From Liolophura sinensis (taxonomy: Eukaryota > Mollusca > Polyplacophora > Chitonida > Chitonidae): 64,000 nucleotides of DNA. The notes under the pieces are model-generated. The model was not told where the DNA came from. It searched no databases and worked only from the letters and a program-made list of their open reading frames with translations. A program made the position numbers and the translations under genes. The stretch covers positions 7,196,501 through 7,260,500 of the forward strand of contig NC_088295.1 of NCBI RefSeq assembly GCF_032854445.1, written 5' to 3'. Below are positions 57,913-64,000 of the stretch, piece after piece (the stretch's first letter is position 1; every line of letters begins with the position of its first letter).

Positions 57913-58160
57913 CGAGCGTCCGCCTCAGGTGACCTGGGATCAAACCCGGCTTGAGTCATACCATGCAGAGACTTTAAATATAGTTCTTATCGCGGCCTTG
58001 TTTGGCGCGCGGCACTGACAGGATAGTGCGAGGAAACAGGGCTGGTTGCTGGGGTATTATTTCTGGGGTCTTCGGTAAATACACCTAATGACACCTCGTC
58101 GTAATATCACTGTAAGATTGTAGTACGACGAAAAACCCCAAGCATACAAGCATGTAACCA
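57913..58160 (+). mobile_element. SINE (CTTGGGG-tailed family), plus orientation, 11-bp TSD
   Basis: The copy runs from CGAGCGTCCGCC through a B box (GATCAAACC, 57938-57946), GAGTCATACC, AGACTTTAAATATAG, CCTTGTTTGGCGCGCGGCA and GATAGTGCGAGGAA. It ends TAGTACGACGAAAAACCCC and AAGCATACAAGCATG. Perfect direct repeats TCAAACTGCCC lie at 57902-57912 and 58161-58171. It shares its body with the copy at 49395 and its head with 36427, and lacks the A box. Confidence 0.92.
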
Positions 58161-58171
58161 TCAAACTGCCC

Positions 58172-59068
58172 TTGATGAAAACCTTGGATCCGTACCCCGT
58201 AATACTTGAGGTTTGAAAAGGATTTTCTTATCTGCCGCCTGGACATGCGCACGGGCTTTCACCCACGATACACTTTGACGTATACAGACCGGCCTTGTTT
58301 AATCCGCTGATGGGCTATGATATCGCGATAATTACATACATATTATGGGCACATAGTCTACGGTCCAAATATTTGCTCGGTTGGTTAGATATACTTAGCA
58401 AATGTGAAACAAGACCGTACCATTATGAAATCTGACCACGTGTCATCCAATGACTGACCTCGTGACCCTCGTGCCGGATGTTGATCAACGTAAAGGGCGC
58501 AGACAGTGGGCACTCATGGAGATGGAATCTTCCCAGGGGCAGCGGATCGACAATTACCTCCCTGATAGATCCATCTTTCCAATGTTAGTATTATCAGTTT
58601 TACTATGTTGTTCAAATTACGGCCCTCGTCTGTAAGCGTAGTGGTAATCAACGACAAATGTCAGGCAGCAAATTGGCCGTGGACCAAATATATCAAAGTT
58701 GAGGAATACGGACAAAATCAGGTCGCTGAGGAACACCGCATTCATGAGCTGTGTTAGATTCCTATCCTAGCGAAAACCTGCGACGAACCTGCTACCCCTA
58801 TTTAGCTTACGAACATTAGTGAAGTTACTAAAATGGGAGCCACTAAATATATACGCAGTATAGCTAGACGAACAACCAACAGCTAGTGTTTCGTAAGCTT
58901 GATGAACTTCTCCATACAAAAATTTACTTGTTTACCATCTAGCGTGGCAACTTAGCAGCCCATGCGCGTTTGGGCTTTACCTTGTATACCCTTACAGTCT
59001 TAACCCGATATGTAGGCCTATGTTCTGACTCAGTTATGTTCAGTCTGCGAGCGCAGCTTTATGCCAAG
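58172..59068. other. Unique sequence, no gene supported
   Basis: A 61-residue plus frame at 58450-58635 is rich in charged residues at its start but has no recognised motif or splice support. Confidence 0.45.
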
Positions 59069-59080
59069 TCGTCTACATTA

Positions 59081-59127
59081 TTTATTTATTTTCTTAACTT
59101 GATCGGTGTTTAATGCCGCATTAAGAA
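59081..59127 (-). mobile_element. 47-bp SINE 3'-end fragment
   Basis: TTTATTTATTTTCTTAACTT then GATCGGTGTTTAATGCCGCA then TTAAGAA is the tail and extreme 3' end of the TTTA-tailed SINE. Flanks TCGTCTACATTA (59069-59080) and TCGACTACGTTA (59128-59139) match at 10 of 12 bases, a plausible decayed TSD. Like 9954-10013, it is an extreme 5' truncation. Confidence 0.65.
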
Positions 59128-59139
59128 TCGACTACGTTA

Positions 59140-59449
59140 TACATGGACCCGTAAATACTCTAATGATATGCTCTCTCTGTATATTCATGAATATCAGTAG
59201 TATAATTCTAGGGTCTATGTCTTAGGTCACAACTTGGCCTTACTCCAGCTTTTTTCAGTTCCCATTGTTTCGCTTGTGCCGGTACAAGCAAAAAGTTGTC
59301 AAATTTATACCTAGTAAATAAAAGACATATGGTTTTCATCTATACCCTTCGTACACATCCATAATTCACAGTTAAGTACTGCACTAGCCTCGGTCCGAGT
59401 TTTCGCTTCCATATTTGGCTTCCTGTTCAAATAACCTGCTAAATATGAT
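59140..59449. other. Unique sequence, no feature seen
   Basis: AT-rich sequence with no supported frame or repeat. Confidence 0.5.
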
Positions 59450-60530
59450 CGTGTTAGGTTTTAGATGTGAGGATCTGGCTCGTTGGAATTAAGCTGTACC
59501 GATATGTCTAGTTATGATCGTGTTTCGTTTTACTTTTGGGGATGAGGCTAGTTAGGTTTTAGTTGTGGGGATATGGCTAATTTGGTTTTAGTTGTGAAGA
59601 TCTGGCTAATCGGGTTTTACTTGTACCGATATGTCTAGTTGTGATCCTGTTGGGTTTTACTTGTACCGATATGTCTAGTCATGATCCTGTTGGATTTTAG
59701 TTGCACCGATATGTCTAGTCATGATCCTGTTGGATTTTAGTTGCACCGATATGTCTAGTCATGATCCTGTTGGATTTTAGTTGCACCGATATGTCTAGTC
59801 ATGATCCTGTTGGATTTTAGTTGCACCGATATGTCTAGTCATGATCCTGTTGGATTTTAGTTGCACCGATATGTCTAGTCATGATCCTGTTGGATTTTAG
59901 TTGCACCGATATGTCTAGTCATGATCCTGTTGGATTTTAGTTGCACCGATATGTCTAGTCATGATCCTATTGGATTTTAGTTGCACCGATATGTCTAGTC
60001 ATGATCCTGTTGGATTTTAGTTTGACTGATATGTCTAGTCATGATCCTGTTGGATTTTAGTTGCACCGATATGTCTAGTCATGATCCTGTTGGATTTTAG
60101 TTGCACCGATATGTCTAGTCATGATCCTGTTGGATTTTAGTTGCACCGATATGTCTAGTCATGATCCTGTTGGATTTTACTTGTACCGATATGTCTAGTC
60201 ATGATCCTATTGGATTTTAGTTGCACCGATATGTCTAGTCATGATCCTGTTGGATTTTGGTTGCACCGATATGTCTAGTCATGATCCTGTTGGGTTCTGG
60301 TTGTGAAGATCTCAGTAATTATGATATTGTTGAGTTTTACTTGTTGAGATCACGAAGGTTACGTGGCTTTCATTTATGGGGATTTGTCTAGTTATCATCC
60401 TCTTGGGTTCTGTTTGTGGGGATATAGCTACAGCTATGATCGCACTGGGTTTCAGTTTTGCTCTTTATAGTTATGGTCCTAGTGGGATTTATTGCGGATC
60501 TGTCCAGTTGTGATCTTATTGGGTTTAATG
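59450..60530. repeat. 40-bp minisatellite, homogeneous core and decayed edges
   Basis: TTGCACCGATATGTCTAGTC then ATGATCCTGTTGGATTTTAG repeats every 40 bp. From about 59680 to 60270 most units are identical, with rare variants (CCTATTGG near 59967 and 60207, TTTGACTGAT near 60021). To the left (59450-59640) and right (60290-60530) units are much diverged, with GGGGATATGGCTA- and TGTGAAGATCT-type words. Confidence 0.97.
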
Positions 60531-62560
60531 ATGCACTGGATCTATATTTTGGATACCAAATGTTTTCGTTTCATAAAATTTAGATTCTTACCTGAACTAA
60601 TGTAAAAGTGTCAAGTGGTCGCATTTAATGAGCTACTTAGTATGTCTTTACTTATCTCATATGGGGTGACCGAAGGCTGAAGCTCAGTGGCGAAGCGGCA
60701 GACAGCGGGGATACTATCTTCCCCTCGCCCCTTTACCCCCCCCATTCTCCTGGAGATTCGCGTAGAAGCAAGCTAACGTTTATACCTTATTCAATATTCA
60801 CTAAGCTTAGTTTGTCTGTCTATCAAATTGTAGCTTTCAGAAACTCGTCTGGAAACTGCTAAGCAAGACGTATGTCAATGTTTATTTCGCTAATGTCCGT
60901 CTTGACGTGCGCATGTCAGTCTTAAGTAGCTTCCGTAACACACGTGTTCTGGGTTTGCTTAGCTAGTGATCAGATTGGCGTTAAGTGTACGTCCTTGAGA
61001 ACATAGGTGTTGATGAGTTGCGGAATATGGGCTCGTCGCAGCTGGCATCAAACCCACTGCACATGTTATTGTGGTGTGTTTGTGAAACGTTTCTTATACA
61101 CGCATGCGTAGAATAAAGACGGTTATGGCTGCTGGCGTCGGACCCCACTAACCACCGCTGTACGCAAACATTATGCTACTTTCGGTTTCCCCTCTCATCG
61201 AGCTTATGAGAAAGTGGTTAAATAACACCTGGTTTTTAGCCTCTGAAGGCAATTTTCGGACTAAATGTCGGATTACAGGTGCTGGTAATTAATATTAACT
61301 TAATGTTCAGCTTCTGTAAACTCTTCGCCAGTTTGTGGGGATTTGGGGGCCATCTGTCAACACATCTGTTATTTAGAGCCGTGTGTGGAGTCGCTCTTCA
61401 GCGCTGGAGGGTGGTTTCGCGGGCTGTCTAAACTGAACAGCATCTGCTACACCTGTGGCGAGCCGGCTGCAGTGTCTCGCAAACTTCCTCAAGCTGTTAA
61501 AAACCTCTAACGGAATCCTCTATCCTTGACAGTTCAAAGAAGCGAGTATGTCTGAAAATATCCAAACAGAAGATGTAGCTCTCGCTCATCTCTGTAGGCA
61601 TTATGTCCGTTCACACACCCACTCTAACACGAGGAATACTCCTGACGACTTACACCAATACGGTACCATTTGGCACACTTATCTTACAAGGATAGATTAC
61701 CATAGTTTGACGAATTCTCGTACATGCAGAATAAAATTCATGATGAAAAATCTTCGCGATTGTGGCGGGGATGTAGCGAATGAACTCTATCCAGTCTAAA
61801 TGACTGGCTATAGACCTGTCAATCCATGTATGTCACACACGGGCTGAGTTGAATGGCTCCGCCCAATTTAACTTTACGTAACGATCATTTTTTTCTACGG
61901 CAGTAAGTACTTTGGAATTTAAACCTGTGATTGGCTAAGTACTTTGGAATTTAAGCTTGTGATTGGCGAAGAACATTATCCGTGGGCAATCTGTCGTCTA
62001 AGGAAAGGTTTTCATGCCAAAGATAAGACTGATGTTTTCAATCCAAAATATATTCCCCAAGGAGATAAATACGATAAATTTTTAAGTCTTGGGAAAATTA
62101 TGATAATCGCTATTGTGTAAGTGGATAATTAAAAAGTGGGACAAACTAATACAGAGAAAAATAGTCGTTGGCACCTTTAATCAGCTTGCCCATATACAAT
62201 GGATGTTTGTTTCAAAAATGATATTGTGACCCACACATTGTGACCCACACCACCACGAAATTAATTAGCATTACCTTATATAGGTGTTACCGTTCTCTCG
62301 GCCAAGTCCGTGCTTACAGTACCAAGAAGCATCCTTGGATGAAAACTCTAAAATGTGTTTTGGTCGCTGATGAATGCTTTACAAAGGCATAGGCGACCGG
62401 TTTTTTCTTATTTTTTGAAAGAATGTTAGCCGGTATAGCAAGGATTCGGTCTGCTAAGTTTCACAGGACATAGATATTGCGATTTCGTCACTATAACGGA
62501 TGTATTAAAATACTTACATCACTGACAGGAAAACAGAGCAGCGACGACAGAGTGATAATT
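60531..62560. other. Unique sequence with a two-copy 32-bp repeat
   Basis: TAAGTACTTTGGAATTTAA and TGTGATTGGC occur twice at 61904-61966 (32-bp period), and GTGACCCACAC occurs twice near 62227-62250. A plus frame at 61548-61799 (83 residues) starts with a true ATG but has no known motif. No gene is called. Confidence 0.45.
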
Positions 62561-62574
62561 GTCAAATGCTCATA

Positions 62575-62734
62575 TTTATTTATTTATTTGATTGGTGTTT
62601 TACGCTGTACTCGAGAATATTTCACTTATACGACGGCGGCCAGCATTATGGTAGGAGGAAACCGGGCAGAGCCCGGGGGAAACCCACGACCATCCGCAGG
62701 TTAATGGTAGACCGTCCCACGTAAGGCCGTACAG
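62575..62734 (-). mobile_element. SINE, TTTA-tailed family, 160 bp
   Basis: TTTATTTATTTATTTGATTG, GTGTTTTACGCTGTACTCGA, CACTTATACGACGGCGGCC, GGGCAGAGCCCGGGG and CATCCGCAGGTT match the copy at 56510 closely. It is on the minus strand and truncated just before the tRNA-like head (GTCCCACGTAAGGCCGTACAG). Flanks GTCAAATGCTCATA (62561-62574) and GTCAAATGATTATA (62735-62748) match at 12 of 14 bases. Confidence 0.92.
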
Positions 62735-62748
62735 GTCAAATGATTATA

Positions 62749-64000
62749 CCCAACTAGTGAAATACGGTCTCTTCTCAATTAACCTAAACCATTAATTTAT
62801 GTATATGACAAAATAGTAGCAAATCACGCGCCCTAACAATTTATTAGACGTCACTGTTCTAGAATTACTCACAATGTTGTGTTCTCATCACATGTTACAT
62901 ACAATAACATTAAAACAATGCCGAGGCACCAGATCTCACCACAGAGCGAAAAGCTCTCAGATATAGTCTGTTCAGATATAACGTGCTGTCACACATGTGT
63001 AAGGATGACCATTACATAGATAGTGGAATTTTCATTTCGCCTCCTGGTATGACCGTGTCTTCCTAGCTATATGAATTCTTCCCCGGCTTAAATCGTTTAT
63101 GATTTGTGACACTGTATCCAAAGCCTCTATTTCGACAATGTGTAAAGTGTCCATCGATATTTATGTGGTATTTTGTCGGTGTTTGCAAATTTGCGATTCT
63201 CTCTCTACTTTCTGATGTTGTAGTACTACAGACAGATTTGTATATATAAGCGTATATTATATTATGTTAAGATGTGTGTGGTATCCGAATGTAAAAGTTG
63301 CTGTGAATAAAGATAGGTAAATAATCCAGGCTGCTTGCATACAACACTCCACAGGAAACGAATTCTTAATACGTCTTTTTCATTAGCTTTTTACTGTTTG
63401 CTGATGTTCCTCTGGAGTGTGATGTGTAGAGCCTTTTTACGTAGGATTGGGCTTTTGCCCAGTGTTTCTGAATATTGTACTGTCATCCGTACTGGCTGTC
63501 GTACTCAATTATATCCAAGATGCATAAGATGGTGGGAATGGCTGTGGATGTACAGGTTCCTGGTCCTTTATCAAGAAGTTGTGGAGTCAGTGATTCAACG
63601 CCCCCATCAGGTGAGCAATCTGGCGCGACTTTAGTCGAAGTTGTTCCGAGGGATCAATAGTCATAACCTTTCTGTGACAATCCTGATATACTTCGCCGAT
63701 GCACATGTATCTCTTGATATGTATATAAACTGTAAACAGTCCTCTCTGTGGGGTACATCAATAGATCAATGGCAGCATGACGGAATACATTTCATGTTAC
63801 ACCAGGTACAAGCTGTTACCGATCTCAAAATCCAGTCGTGTAACAAGTTGTAACAAATAACACAGAACATAAATGGAGGTCATTTGTTAATATACTGTAG
63901 TATCAATAAAAGGTGTTCGGTTACCTCTTGTAACCAACCTCGTTATTAATTTTGACAGTTAATTTCGATCTAGTGATATAGTGCCACCATACTAGTCTTT
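62749..64000. other. Unique sequence; weak exon-like segment
   Basis: Between an acceptor-like GCTTTTGCCCAG ending at 63462 and a good donor CAGGTGAGC at 63611, one frame is open for 148 bases (part of the frame 63335-63634). The encoded peptide is tryptophan-rich and I recognise no domain. I leave it as a weak exon candidate. Nothing else was seen to the window end. Confidence 0.3.

Overview
Organism and setting. This is eukaryotic, animal nuclear DNA. It has no bacterial gene organisation, no rRNA, no CRISPR array and no long unbroken gene. The dispersed repeats are tRNA-headed SINEs whose bodies and 3' tails I recognise as very common in mollusc genomes. Examples are a TTTA-tailed element with a GTTTTACGCCGTACTC-type core, and an element ending in GTGAGTGAGTGCTTGGGG. 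I therefore infer a lophotrochozoan, most likely a mollusc; the species cannot be told from the sequence. The window looks intergenic or deeply intronic.

Layout. By my estimate more than a quarter of the 64 kb is minisatellite, in about 28 tandem arrays with mostly unrelated units of 23 to 83 bp. The main ones are: 690-1199 (46 and 24 bp), 2346-3462 (38 then 59 bp), 4372-5873 (37 then 55 bp), 7370-8110 (83 bp), 13930-15505 (38 bp), 19441-19857 and 21436-22420 (51 bp), 22516-22815 (49 bp), 23536-24445 (59 bp), 26052-27765 (23 bp), 29260-29500 (30 bp), 34985-35250 (45 bp), 38346-39395 (about 67 bp), 41798-42070 (42 bp), 47640-48290 (37 bp), 50100-51180 (37 then 38 bp), 52860-53470 (37 bp), 54200-54880 (25 bp), 55740-56935 (41 bp), 57140-57650 (37 then 35 bp) and 59450-60530 (40 bp). 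Nearly all the longer open reading frames are by-products of these arrays and I do not call them genes.

Mobile elements. There are at least ten SINE copies or fragments, several with clear target-site duplications (TSDs). One non-LTR retrotransposon (LINE) fragment at 19846-21433, minus strand, still shows endonuclease motifs (YRPP, GDFNID, DHLPI) across several frameshifts. Three inverted-repeat elements look like MITEs or non-autonomous DNA transposons (10474-10845, 18085-18222, 44667-45579), and a fourth is weaker (34181-34416). Several insertions lie inside or against minisatellites.

Genes. The only host-gene signal I can defend is one candidate exon at 32098-32305 on the plus strand, with a consensus splice donor and an extracellular-domain-like translation. 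The remaining unique stretches show nothing I can call. The most unusual features are the density of unrelated arrays, the recurrence of a 37-38 bp period in eight of them, nested higher-order repeats, and a LINE cut off exactly where its own sequence matches the neighbouring satellite unit.
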